A DNA stretch of 58,907 bases, taken from NCBI GenBank assembly GCA_003221895.1, contig QHUJ01000130.1, positions 1-58,907 of the forward strand, given 5' to 3'. The stretch comes from Gemmatimonadota bacterium. Lineage in GTDB: Bacteria > Gemmatimonadota > Gemmatimonadetes > Gemmatimonadales > GWC2-71-9. Below are positions 6,813 through 14,645 of the stretch, in pieces. The first letter of the stretch is position 1; each line of letters opens with the position of its first letter. The notes under the pieces are model-generated. The model made no database searches, had not been told where the DNA came from, and saw only the letters and a list, made by a program, of their open reading frames with translations. The position numbers were made by a program, and so were the translations under genes.

Positions 6813-7964
6813 TTATCTAACCGCACACTGATTTGGTCCGGACTCCAGCACCTCTGCATCAGCCTCAGAAATGTCCATCAGTCCGAGGTTGGTCTCTTTG
6901 ATCATGCGGTAGGCATCGGGAAACACGCTGGCGTGGTCTTCGATCCACTTCAGGAACGTCCGCTCGTCCTGAATCGCGGCAGCCGCATTGGTGGCCGCGA
7001 TCACATCGAAGCGTGCGGCAACGGCGCGATCGGCACGCCGCTCATTCTCTGTGGCATAGTGGGCCGGCAGGATCAGCAGGTCGCCCGGCCAGGACTGGCG
7101 TACGCGCTCGAGACTCTGCCACAGGAGCTGGGCCCACGCCGCGGACTTGCCCGCGAGATCGGGCCGGCCGATCGACTGGATGAATAGAAAATCCCCTGTC
7201 AATGCGAGTCCCTCGTCCGCGACGAGTGCAATGCTACCGAGCGTGTGGCCTGGGACGTGGACGGCCCGCAGCGTCGCGCGACCGAACACTACGGTGTCAC
7301 CATCGGTGAGCGGCTGGTAGCTGAGGGTGCCGGGGCGATTGTCGTACGGCGAAACCCCGTCGTCGGGATGGAGGAAATATGGCACGTGCCAGCGCGCGGC
7401 GGCTGCGCGGGCGCCACTCAAGTAATCGGCGTGGATGTGCGTATCGATCACGGCAGCCGCTGTGGCGCCGAGGTCCGTCAGCAATCGCTCGTATCGATCC
7501 ACGTGACGCCCGGGATCGACGATCACGGCGTCGCCGTCGCTGACGAGGACATAACTCAGCGCACCTTTGCCCACGCGATCGAGCTGGACGACATGCGAGA
7601 CGGACGGCGTCGGTGAGAGTCGCCGGGCGACATAGACCGTCTCCCAGCCGGCCATACCGCCGATCACCGAGTAGGCCTGGTAGCCGCGCTCGCGCAGAAA
7701 GGCGGTCGTTTGTTTGCTGGAGTTCCCGTGGCCGCAGATCACGGCCACCGGGCGCGCCGCATCGAGCTGGAGATCCTTCACGTCCGGGAGTCTCAAGATC
7801 TGAGAATGGGGCAGCGCGTGAAACTCGAGCTCGGGCCCAAAGTCGACGTGACCGCGCGCCACTTTGTCGGGCGCCCGCACATCCAGCACCTGGACGGACT
7901 CCCCGCGATCGAGCCGCTCGGCCAACTCCTGCGGTGGAATCTGGGGCAGGGAAGTGTCCGGCAT
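6813..7964 (-). CDS. Rhodanese / metallo-beta-lactamase fusion (persulfide dioxygenase-like)
   Basis: 383 aa. Residues about 8-115 form a rhodanese domain with active-site loop around Cys77 (VICGHGNSS). Residues about 125-340 form an MBL-fold domain with THIHADYLSG (176-184), His240 (VPGHTLGS) and Asp258 (LTGDFLF). The usual HxHxDH is HxHxDY; this fits mononuclear-iron ETHE1/CstB-like enzymes, whose iron uses one His of this motif plus the later His and Asp. Expected role: oxidation of glutathione- or protein-bound persulfides, with the rhodanese domain transferring sulfane sulfur. Rhodanese-first order is less common than MBL-first. Confidence 0.8.
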   Translation of the reverse strand: MPDTSLPQIPPQELAERLDRGESVQVLDVRAPDKVARGHVDFGPELEFHALPHSQILRLPDVKDLQLDAARPVAVICGHGNSSKQTTAFLRERGYQAYSVIGGMAGWETVYVARRLSPTPSVSHVVQLDRVGKGALSYVLVSDGDAVIVDPGRHVDRYERLLTDLGATAAAVIDTHIHADYLSGARAAAARWHVPYFLHPDDGVSPYDNRPGTLSYQPLTDGDTVVFGRATLRAVHVPGHTLGSIALVADEGLALTGDFLFIQSIGRPDLAGKSAAWAQLLWQSLERVRQSWPGDLLILPAHYATENERRADRAVAARFDVIAATNAAAAIQDERTFLKWIEDHASVFPDAYRMIKETNLGLMDISEADAEVLESGPNQCAVR

Positions 7965-7990
7965 GGCAGCTAGTGTCGTCGCCTCCGGCT

Positions 7991-8030
7991 AAAAACGCAA
8001 CGGCCCCCTGTTTCGGGGGCCGCGCGTTGT
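7991..8030 (-). terminator. Intrinsic terminator of the barrel-like protein gene
   Basis: GGCCCCC (8002-8008) pairs with GGGGGCC (8015-8021), extended by partly paired CAAC/GTTG flanks. Read on the minus strand the stem is followed by a T run (complement of 7991-7995). It lies directly after the stop of the minus-strand gene ending at 8048. Confidence 0.75.
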
Positions 8031-8047
8031 CGGGTTTGTCGGAGTCC

Positions 8048-9163
8048 CTACTTAATGGGCATCGCAAAACCAAACATGAGACCGAAGATGTTGGTGGCAG
8101 GCAGGGCCAGATCGGCATTTTTCTTGAACATCGTGTAGTTCGCTTCCACTCGGCCGCCGACGCTGGCAACGATCGGGAACCGGTAGCCCCAGCCCAGATT
8201 CAGGCCAGGACGCGTCGCCGCATTGACGCCCGTGGTCTTGATGTAATGGAGATTGCCGCCCAGCGCGCCGTACCAGCCTCCATGGACCGCGTAGTCGAGT
8301 CGCACGGACAGGTTGCCGGAAAAGTCCGTTTGCCCGCTTGATTGGAAGCGGTGGATGTCGAGGGCGGGCTCGATCGCGACCTTGTCCCCGATGGGGAGAA
8401 TGGCGAACACCGTGGGTGGCAGTGCTACCGCTCGAAATTCGGACACGAGGCTCCCAAACACGTTTCCTAACGCGCCGCCATAGCCCGGGAACGCAAGCGA
8501 GGTCACTGAGCCGACACCGATGAGGTGCGCGTCCGCGTAACCGCCGGCAATGCCTAACTGCGTCCGCCACGCGCGGTGCGCCGCGGGGACCGAGCTGCGC
8601 GTGGCCCCCCCCCGACCGCGGCTGGTCACTGTCGAAACGCCAAACAGGAATGCGTATGCATCGACGGGACCGGCGTTGCTGGTCCTGCCGAAGAACGACG
8701 TACGGCCCTCGAAGCGGCCGCTCAATGCGCCGGTCAACCGAAACCGATAGCCGACTGCACCCTGGATGCCGAGCTGGGTTTCGTTGGCAAGGCCATTGTT
8801 ATACGCCAGCACGCCACCCGCCGCAGCGTAGAGGTTCTTGGTCAACGCGTAATCACCACGCACGCCCAGACTCAAGAACGTCACCGTCAATCCCGACGAG
8901 AATTGCGAGGCCGCGAAGTCCGTTTCCACCGCGAGCTTCTGCGTCCAGGGGATGATCGCATACACGCCGGCCGTGGCGGGCAGCGCGTTCCCGAGATTGA
9001 AACCGGGAAGGCTGATAGCGTCGGTCGGGTCGAGGCCACTGCCGGCCGCCACGAGCCGCGTGAACCCACCCTGAATGCCGAACTCGGTCTGCCAGGACTT
9101 CTGCGCCTGAGCCGTCGTGGCGAGAACAGTTAGGAGTGCGAGCGGGGCGAACGTTCGGTGCAC
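8048..9163 (-). CDS. Exported beta-barrel-like protein with internal duplication
   Basis: 371 aa, unknown function. Signal peptide HRTFAPLALLTVLATTAQAQ. The mature part consists of two related halves, about 25-175 and 190-371, each beginning W-Q/R-T-x-L/F-G-I-x-G-G and each containing amphipathic strands, VYAIIPWTQKLAVE versus VFAILPIGDKVAIE, and YRFRLTGALSGR versus YRFPIVASVGGR. Alternating aromatic/glycine strands suggest an outer-membrane beta-barrel or porin-like fold. GTG start at 9163 chosen because GGAGGA sits five bases before it; the TTG at 9238 would add an untypical leader. Confidence 0.7.
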   Translation of the reverse strand: MHRTFAPLALLTVLATTAQAQKSWQTEFGIQGGFTRLVAAGSGLDPTDAISLPGFNLGNALPATAGVYAIIPWTQKLAVETDFAASQFSSGLTVTFLSLGVRGDYALTKNLYAAAGGVLAYNNGLANETQLGIQGAVGYRFRLTGALSGRFEGRTSFFGRTSNAGPVDAYAFLFGVSTVTSRGRGGATRSSVPAAHRAWRTQLGIAGGYADAHLIGVGSVTSLAFPGYGGALGNVFGSLVSEFRAVALPPTVFAILPIGDKVAIEPALDIHRFQSSGQTDFSGNLSVRLDYAVHGGWYGALGGNLHYIKTTGVNAATRPGLNLGWGYRFPIVASVGGRVEANYTMFKKNADLALPATNIFGLMFGFAMPIK

Positions 9164-9290
9164 GGTGACTCCTCCGAGACGTTGGGGTCGAGAAGGCGGA
9201 AAGGCGCCCCAATATTGAGGAAAGAGGCTTAAACGCAACGCCTTCTGGAGGACTCCCGTTTTGAGGTGACCCGTCTATATTGACCGCATA

Positions 9291-9308
9291 TTGTGAAACA
9301 GTTCACAA
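9291..9308. promoter_or_regulatory. Perfect Rex/CRP-type operator palindrome
   Basis: TTGTGAA-ACAG-TTCACAA is a perfect 7+4+7 palindrome. It equals the Rex consensus TTGTGAA-N4-TTCACAA (NADH/NAD+ sensing) and also contains the CRP/FNR-family core TGTGA-N6-TCACA. It lies 80 bases before the start of the blue-copper lipoprotein and about 130 bases from the divergent barrel gene, so either could be controlled. Which regulator binds cannot be told from sequence. Confidence 0.6.
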
Positions 9309-9387
9309 GCGACACCAACCGACAGTGACACGAGCCCGCTGGTCTCAACTCCCAACCTCAAGCACCCCGTTTCGGAGGAGTCCCGCA

Positions 9388-9849
9388 ATGCGCGTTGCTT
9401 TGCTCACGACCGTCGTCGCCCTCGGCGCACTCGCCTGTGGTAAGAAGGGTGACCAGACACAGAACCAGATGCAGGCGGCGCCTCCAGCGGCTCCCGCGGC
9501 GGCGAGCACCGGTCCCGTCGTCGAGGTCAAGATGACCGGCAACGGTAGCACGAAGGCGGGCTACGAACCCGCCTCCCTCACGATCGCCCCGGGTACCACC
9601 GTGCGCTTTATCAATGTCTCGGGCGGGCCGCACAACATCACTTTCTGGCAGGATTCGGTTCCGGCCGGCGCCGCCGCCGCGCTCAACGCAGGCATGAAGA
9701 ACACCGTCGACAATCTCTCGGGCGCCTTCCTCACGCAGCCCAACGAGACCTACGACGTGTCGTTCGCCAACGCGCCGAAGGGGACGTATAAGGGCTATTG
9801 CACGCCCCACTTGACGCTCGGAATGAAGATCGCGATCAAGGTCGAGTAG
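9388..9849 (+). CDS. Plastocyanin/azurin-like blue-copper lipoprotein
   Basis: 153 aa. Lipobox ALAC with Cys17, an Ala/Pro-rich linker to residue 40, then a cupredoxin domain. Copper ligands are His82 (GGPHNITFW), Cys138, His141 and Met146 in YCTPHLTLGM. Expected role: soluble-phase electron carrier tethered to a membrane facing the periplasm. ATG at 9388 follows GGAGGAG by eight bases; an in-frame start at 9280 would read through the operator palindrome and is rejected. A redox-type palindrome upstream fits respiratory control. A hairpin terminator follows. Confidence 0.86.
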   Translation: MRVALLTTVVALGALACGKKGDQTQNQMQAAPPAAPAAASTGPVVEVKMTGNGSTKAGYEPASLTIAPGTTVRFINVSGGPHNITFWQDSVPAGAAAALNAGMKNTVDNLSGAFLTQPNETYDVSFANAPKGTYKGYCTPHLTLGMKIAIKVE

Positions 9850-9868
9850 TCGTTGTCGTCAACGGAGG

Positions 9869-9902
9869 CGGCTCTGGAGGACTCCAGAGCCGCTTTCTGC
9901 TG
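9869..9902 (+). terminator. Hairpin terminator after the blue-copper gene
   Basis: A 10-bp perfect stem, CGGCTCTGGA (9869-9878) with TCCAGAGCCG (9883-9892), GGAC loop, followed by a pyrimidine-rich tail (CTTTCTGCTGTT). The T run is weak but the stem is strong and correctly placed. Confidence 0.7.
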
Positions 9903-9916
9903 TTAGATTCGCGTCG
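9903..9916 (+). promoter_or_regulatory. Candidate -10 box of a leaderless transcript
   Basis: TTAGAT at 9903-9908 ends eight bases before the ATG at 9917, with no Shine-Dalgarno sequence in between. It matches the TTAG-N-T box seen before other starts here and directly follows a terminator. Confidence 0.35.
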
Positions 9917-10471
9917 ATGACGACCGGCACCCGCGGCACCCGCGAAAGTCTTGCCGAGCGCCTGGGGTCAGGCCCACTCCCCGTCCACGACGCGATTCTG
10001 ATCTGTCGTCTGCTGCTCTCGGCCATCGAAGCCGCGCACGCGCGGGGCACGGCGCATGGGTCGATCAGTGTGGGGGCCATTGTTCTCGACGGGGATCGCC
10101 CGGTGCTGGGGGCCGTCGATCCAGTTGCGCCCGATACGCCGGCCGATGACGTGTACGCGGTTGCGATGGTCCTGTACGAAACGATCAGCGGACGGCCCTG
10201 GGAGCCGAACATGGCGCCCGGCGCGGCCGATTGGTCCCGGATCCCGCGACGGCTGCGGCGCGTATTGCGCAAAGCGTTGAGCCCGGTCGCCGAGCGCCGC
10301 TGGCCTGACGCGTCCGCCTTTCAGCGGGCGCTCTGGGTGCCCCGGCCGCAGGACCCGATCTGGCCCGCAGTGATCGTGCTGGTGCTGGCGGCCGCGATCA
10401 TCGGGGCCTTCGTGTTGTGCAAGCCGCTCGGTCTGTGTTGGGAACGGGAGCCGCCGGCAGAGACGCGTTAA
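9917..10471 (+). CDS. Degenerate protein-kinase-like membrane protein (pseudokinase)
   Basis: 184 aa. Residues 35-95 follow the C-lobe of Hanks-type Ser/Thr kinases: AIEAAHARGTAHGSI aligns with the catalytic loop AHxxGIVHRDIKP, then DGDRPVLGAVDP with the DFG region, and DDVYAVAMVLYETISGRPW with the SDVYSLGVVLYEMLTGRPPF helix. The catalytic Asp and Lys of HRDIK are gone (HGSIS), no glycine-rich loop or ATP-binding Lys exists, and the N-lobe is missing. A single C-terminal membrane helix (about 150-172) ends in a short tail. It cannot be an active kinase as read; a scaffold or sensor role is conceivable. Assignment rests on motif resemblance only. Confidence 0.55.
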   Translation: MTTGTRGTRESLAERLGSGPLPVHDAILICRLLLSAIEAAHARGTAHGSISVGAIVLDGDRPVLGAVDPVAPDTPADDVYAVAMVLYETISGRPWEPNMAPGAADWSRIPRRLRRVLRKALSPVAERRWPDASAFQRALWVPRPQDPIWPAVIVLVLAAAIIGAFVLCKPLGLCWEREPPAETR

Positions 10472-10560
10472 TCCCGTTTCCTGTTGCAGTATTGCAGGGC
10501 ATCGAGTTCTGGAGTACATCTGATGCCGACGATCCACGGGTTGCCCAAGGGGGACGCCAG

Positions 10561-11634
10561 ATGCCTGGACGAATGTTCATCGCACTCGCGGCACTGCGTC
10601 TGGTCGCTCCGGCCTTCGTCGCATGGAGCGCCGTGCCGTCGCCGCACCTCAAGTTGCCACGCGCCGTCAGCGAGGCGCCCCAAGCCACCATCACCGCCGA
10701 CCCGAAGCGCGACGAGCTCGTCCTCGAATTGCCCGCAGCCGATCTGCCCGCGGGAACAGTCGTCGAACCGCCGGCAGCGCTGGCGGAGTTTCCCGTGAAC
10801 GGCTCGCTCTACGCGTTCCACGCCGAGGTGGTGGACGAGCACGGTCGGCGGCTGCCCAATGAGTTTCTCCACCACATGAACGTGATGAGCCCGACCCAGC
10901 GCGAGCTGTTCCTGCCGATTGGCCGGCGCGTGTTGGCGTCGGGAAGAGAGACCGGGGAAGTGCGGTTCCCCTGGATCCTGTTTGGTGCGCAGGTTCAGGC
11001 GGGCGACCAGGTTTTGGCGAACGCCATGCTGCATAATCCGTCTGGCGTGAGTTATCACGGCGTCCGCGTTCGCGTCGTGTTGAGCTACGTGCCCGAGGGA
11101 CGACCGTGGCCCTTCTTCTCAGTGCTTCCCTGGCAGCTCGATGTCGGTTTCCCGGTGGGCGACAAGACGTTCGATCTGCCGCCCGGCCACAGTGAGCGGT
11201 CCTATGACGGAAGCCCTGCGGTCGCCGGCAAGCTGGTGGTGATCGGTGCGCACATGCACGACTACGGCCGGGCGATCGAGCTGTGGGACGCGACCACGGA
11301 GAAACTGCTCTGGCACGGCGAGCCCGCACGGACAGCGGCGGGTGAGTCCGGAGCCGTTCCCCCCACGAAGTTTTGGGGGCTCACGGGAATCGGACTGCGG
11401 ATCACGCCCGAGCATCGTTACCGTGTCCGCGTGATTTATGACAATCCGACCCAGCAGACGATTTCGGCCGGTGGCATGGGGGTCGTCGGCGGGCTGTTCA
11501 TCCCCGACCGCAACGCAGTGTGGCCGGCGACGAACCCGGATGACTCACTCTATCAGCACGACCTGCGGCACTTCATGCGCGTCGGAAAACCGGTGACCAC
11601 GGCGATGCCGATGAGTCACATGCACATGCACTAA
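10561..11634 (+). CDS. Secreted PHM-like (copper type II monooxygenase-like) protein
   Basis: 357 aa with an N-terminal hydrophobic export signal. Two histidine motifs recall peptidylglycine hydroxylating monooxygenases: FLHHMNVM (His104, His105), like the HHM motif of the first copper domain, and GAHMHDYGRAIELWD (His231, His233), like the HTHxLG motif of the second. The C-terminus is unusually His/Met-rich (MPMSHMHMH), a possible copper-binding tail. The mostly beta composition fits. Function is unproven; it could be a copper oxidase-type enzyme or a copper storage/binding protein. Start 10561 is preferred; an upstream frame from 10417 overlaps the pseudokinase gene. Convergent stop overlap with the PAP2 gene. 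Confidence 0.5.
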   Translation: MPGRMFIALAALRLVAPAFVAWSAVPSPHLKLPRAVSEAPQATITADPKRDELVLELPAADLPAGTVVEPPAALAEFPVNGSLYAFHAEVVDEHGRRLPNEFLHHMNVMSPTQRELFLPIGRRVLASGRETGEVRFPWILFGAQVQAGDQVLANAMLHNPSGVSYHGVRVRVVLSYVPEGRPWPFFSVLPWQLDVGFPVGDKTFDLPPGHSERSYDGSPAVAGKLVVIGAHMHDYGRAIELWDATTEKLLWHGEPARTAAGESGAVPPTKFWGLTGIGLRITPEHRYRVRVIYDNPTQQTISAGGMGVVGGLFIPDRNAVWPATNPDDSLYQHDLRHFMRVGKPVTTAMPMSHMHMH

Positions 11635-12569
11635 ACGCTGCGGCTGGACTCCACTCTGTAACCGCGGATCGTCACCCGCCGGGGCTCGCTCGCCTCGGCG
11701 GTTTGCATTAGGCCGATCATTACCGCCGCCACCATCAGTCCTGCCAGCGCATCAGCGGCATAGTGGAATTGTCCGTAGACAACGGCGAGGATGAGGCCGG
11801 CCGTGAACGGCAGCAGCGCGAGTCCGGCGGGCCGCCAGTAGCGGAGCGCCATGCCGGTCGCCACCACCGATGCGGCGACGTGCGAGGACGGGAATGCGGC
11901 GCCCCAGGAATCGCCGCGGTCGAGCAGCCAGGCGGCGAAGCGGGCAGGCCACACCTCGGTGGCCGCATTGTGGGCGCTATCGAATGCGTACCGTGGGCCG
12001 GCGACGGGGAAGAAGATGAACACGATGTAGCATAGATAGAACGTTGCCATCACGGCGAAGATCGTGTGCCGCGACGCGTCGCGCCGGCCGCTCATCCACA
12101 GCGCGAGTGGCGATGCGTAGAGGATTGGGTAATACGCGAGGTAGCACGCGTGCAGCCCCCATGAGAGCACGACACTCGGTGATTCCCGGATCCACCGATA
12201 GGAGATCTGCGAGCCGAACACCCAGGTCTCGAGGCGCTGGATCATGAGATCGTTCTGAAAGCCGGCGCTCAGCGTGAGGATGCCGATTTCGCCGTATAGC
12301 GCCGGCAGCAGCACCATCGGATACCAGTCGCCCAGAAAGCGGCCCACCCGGCCGGCTATGCGCGCCCGCGGCGCGAGCAGGACGAGCGCGCCGATCAACG
12401 CGTGTGCGGCGAGCAACCACGGCCAGGCTGGGACGCCGCCGCCACGAAAGGAGGAATAGAGCAGGGCGCCCGTCGCGATCACGACGTACGCCCCGGTGGC
12501 GAGATCGATGGCTGTGAAGTCGCGCCACAGCGTCTCGCCGCCGCCCCAATTCCGGCCGTTTACAGCCAT
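11631..12569 (-). CDS. PAP2-superfamily membrane protein, AUR1/inositol-phosphorylceramide synthase-like
   Basis: 312 aa, about six membrane helices. The PAP2 motifs are FPSSHVA (His230) and YGQFHYAADALAG (His269, Asp273). The intervals His-39-His and His-43-Asp equal those I recall for the catalytic triad of yeast Aur1 (His255, His294, Asp298), and the Arg of classical PAP2 C3 motifs is absent, as in AUR1-like enzymes. It is the last gene of a sphingolipid operon, overlapping the reductase gene by 10 bases, with GGGAGGTGGG before its ATG. A head-group transfer onto ceramide, or removal of phosphate from it, fits. A generic lipid phosphatase is the alternative. Confidence 0.68.
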   Translation of the reverse strand: MAVNGRNWGGGETLWRDFTAIDLATGAYVVIATGALLYSSFRGGGVPAWPWLLAAHALIGALVLLAPRARIAGRVGRFLGDWYPMVLLPALYGEIGILTLSAGFQNDLMIQRLETWVFGSQISYRWIRESPSVVLSWGLHACYLAYYPILYASPLALWMSGRRDASRHTIFAVMATFYLCYIVFIFFPVAGPRYAFDSAHNAATEVWPARFAAWLLDRGDSWGAAFPSSHVAASVVATGMALRYWRPAGLALLPFTAGLILAVVYGQFHYAADALAGLMVAAVMIGLMQTAEASEPRRVTIRGYRVESSRSV

Positions 12570-13531
12570 CCCACCTCCCGATACCAATTCGCGGCGCGGC
12601 GCAGCCCGTCCTCCAGCTCGATTTCGGCGCGCCAGCCGGTATCCCGCGTCAGGGCCTCGCTCCGGCACGTCCACGCGGGGGCAAGGTATTCATTGCCCTT
12701 GTCGGGCGACAACAAGGTGGGGCGCCCGCTGATCCGCGCAAGGCCCCCGATCGCCAGCAACACCCCGCGCGCCACCAGCGGCGGGACGCCGATGATCCGT
12801 GGCGTCTTTCCGAGCGCGCGACCTGCTGCCAGCGCGAGCGCACGGCTGGTGATGGGCGTCGGGTGCGTGGCGAAATAAACATGACCGGCCGCCGCGGGCG
12901 TAGTGGCCGCCACGATGAGCGCCCGCGCGAGATCCTCGGCATGAATGACCGATAATTCCTGGGATCCATCACCGAATAGCGGCACAAAGCCGCGTTTGGC
13001 TAGCTGGAAGATCTTGAGTGTGGCTCGGTCCCATTCGCCGTACACCAGCGGCGGCCGGACGATCGTCCAGGGGACTGGCATGGCTTGAACGAGCACCTCC
13101 GCTGCCAGCTTCGAGCGCCCGTAGTTGGTGACCGGGGCGGGCCGTCTTGATTCATCGACCGGATGGCCGGGCTCCGTTGGGCCGGCGACCGCGAGCGAGG
13201 AGACGACCACAGTCCGGCGCGCGCCGCCGTCTCGAGCCGCCTCGAGTACGTTCGCCGTCCCGTCGCGGTTCGTGGCCATGTATTCATCGGCGTTCCGCGC
13301 GGCGACCTTCCCGGCGACGTGGTACACCACGTCCACGCCCGCGCACCCCTCGCGCAGGACGGCCGCGTCACCCAGATCGCCTTTCACCTGCCGAACGTCC
13401 TTGCCCCAGCCGAGCGTCTCGGCGAGCGCGGGCCGGCGCACGAGCGCGGTGACCGAGTCTCCGCGCGCGCGCAACGCCTTGACCAGATGGGCACCCACGA
13501 AGCCGGTGCCGCCGGTCACGAAGGCTTTCAC
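12560..13531 (-). CDS. NAD-dependent epimerase/reductase, CerR-like (3-oxo-sphingolipid reductase)
   Basis: 323 aa extended SDR. Rossmann motif VTGGTGFVG (residues 5-13), catalytic Ser111/112, and YGRSK with Tyr137 and Lys141. In Caulobacter a sugar-epimerase-like SDR (CerR) reduces the 3-oxo group of the sphingoid/ceramide intermediate, and its gene lies close to spt. Here the gene sits between the GNAT and PAP2 genes of the same kind of operon, so that role is inferred from context. Start is the GTG of a GTGA overlap with the GNAT stop, which indicates translational coupling. An in-frame start at 13768 would overlap the GNAT gene deeply and is rejected. Confidence 0.72.
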   Translation of the reverse strand: MKAFVTGGTGFVGAHLVKALRARGDSVTALVRRPALAETLGWGKDVRQVKGDLGDAAVLREGCAGVDVVYHVAGKVAARNADEYMATNRDGTANVLEAARDGGARRTVVVSSLAVAGPTEPGHPVDESRRPAPVTNYGRSKLAAEVLVQAMPVPWTIVRPPLVYGEWDRATLKIFQLAKRGFVPLFGDGSQELSVIHAEDLARALIVAATTPAAAGHVYFATHPTPITSRALALAAGRALGKTPRIIGVPPLVARGVLLAIGGLARISGRPTLLSPDKGNEYLAPAWTCRSEALTRDTGWRAEIELEDGLRRAANWYREVGWL

Positions 13532-14640
13532 AGCGACTTGTCGTAGATGCGGAAGGTCTTGGAAACGCGGAACCCCAGCTGGGTGGCGGCCTTGTTCATC
13601 AACGCATTGTCCTCGAGGATCCATCCGGCTTCGCCGCTCGGCATCCCGTGTTTGACGGAATTCTCCCACACCTTCTGATACAGGAGCGCGTCGACTCCGC
13701 GGCCGCGGAATTCCGGGATCACGCCCAACAACAGAATGCGGGCGCGATGGATCTTCCGCGCATGCCACAACACCTTGAGAATGCCGGGGAACATCCGCCC
13801 CGAGCGGTTATGCAGCAGGGCGAGATTGAAATCGGGCAGTCCCACCCCGAATCCCACGATCCTTCCTTCCAGCTCGGCGTAGATCACCAGGTCCGGCACC
13901 ACAATCGGCTTGAGCTGCTTCGCCAGGTGATCGATCTCCGCCTCCGTCAACGGCACGAACCCCCAATTCTTTTCCCAGGCGCTGTTGTACAGCGCCTTGA
14001 TGAGCTCGACTTCTGCGTCGAACCGTTTCATGTCGAGGGTGCGGAGCTTGATGCCGCGACGTTCGCCGGCGCGTTGCGCCAGCCGGACGAAGCGCTCCGG
14101 CGCCGTTTGTGTGCCCCCGCCGTCAAACGCCAGGAGGTCCTTGGCTTTCGCGAAGCCATAGCGCTCGTGGAGTGCCTGATAGTACGGGAAGTTGTAGGGC
14201 ATCATCAGCGAGGGCGGCGTGCCGTTGTTAACAATCAAGAGGCCGCACTCGTCGTTGACCGACGGGCTCATCGGCCCGCGCATCGTGTCGAAGCCCTTGG
14301 TCCGCAGCCACGTCGCGGCGGTATCGAACAACGCGTTGGCGACGGCCTGATCATCGATCGATTCGAAGAAGCCGTAGAACCCGACGCGATCGTTGTGCTC
14401 CTTGTTATGCATGTCGTTCTTGATTGCGCCGATGCGACCCACCGTCCGCCCGTCCGCCCGTCTGGCCGTCCAGTACTGCGCTTCGGCGTGCTCGAAGAAC
14501 GGATTCTTCCCAGGGGTGAGAAGCGTGCGCATGTCTCGGCGCAGCTGCGGCACCCACAACGGATCATCACGGTAGTGGTCGTACGGGAAGGCGATGAAAC
14601 GATCGAGACCGCGCCCGTCGGAGACGGGCACGATCTCCAC
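13528..14640 (-). CDS. GNAT-family N-acyltransferase, bacterial ceramide synthase-like
   Basis: 370 aa, soluble. The C-terminal third has the GNAT acyl-CoA loop (GVIPEFRGRGVDALLY, about residues 297-312). The N-terminal half carries long conserved-looking stretches (FIAFPYDHYRDDPLWVPQLR; MRGPMSPSVNDECGLLI) found in a family of large GNAT proteins. The experimentally defined bacterial ceramide synthase of Caulobacter is of this GNAT type. Position between serine palmitoyltransferase and a CerR-like reductase supports acylation of the sphingoid base. The GTG at 14640 starts five bases after the spt stop; an in-frame extension to 14934 would overlap spt and is rejected. Confidence 0.75.
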   Translation of the reverse strand: MEIVPVSDGRGLDRFIAFPYDHYRDDPLWVPQLRRDMRTLLTPGKNPFFEHAEAQYWTARRADGRTVGRIGAIKNDMHNKEHNDRVGFYGFFESIDDQAVANALFDTAATWLRTKGFDTMRGPMSPSVNDECGLLIVNNGTPPSLMMPYNFPYYQALHERYGFAKAKDLLAFDGGGTQTAPERFVRLAQRAGERRGIKLRTLDMKRFDAEVELIKALYNSAWEKNWGFVPLTEAEIDHLAKQLKPIVVPDLVIYAELEGRIVGFGVGLPDFNLALLHNRSGRMFPGILKVLWHARKIHRARILLLGVIPEFRGRGVDALLYQKVWENSVKHGMPSGEAGWILEDNALMNKAATQLGFRVSKTFRIYDKSL

Positions 14641-14645
14641 TGCGG

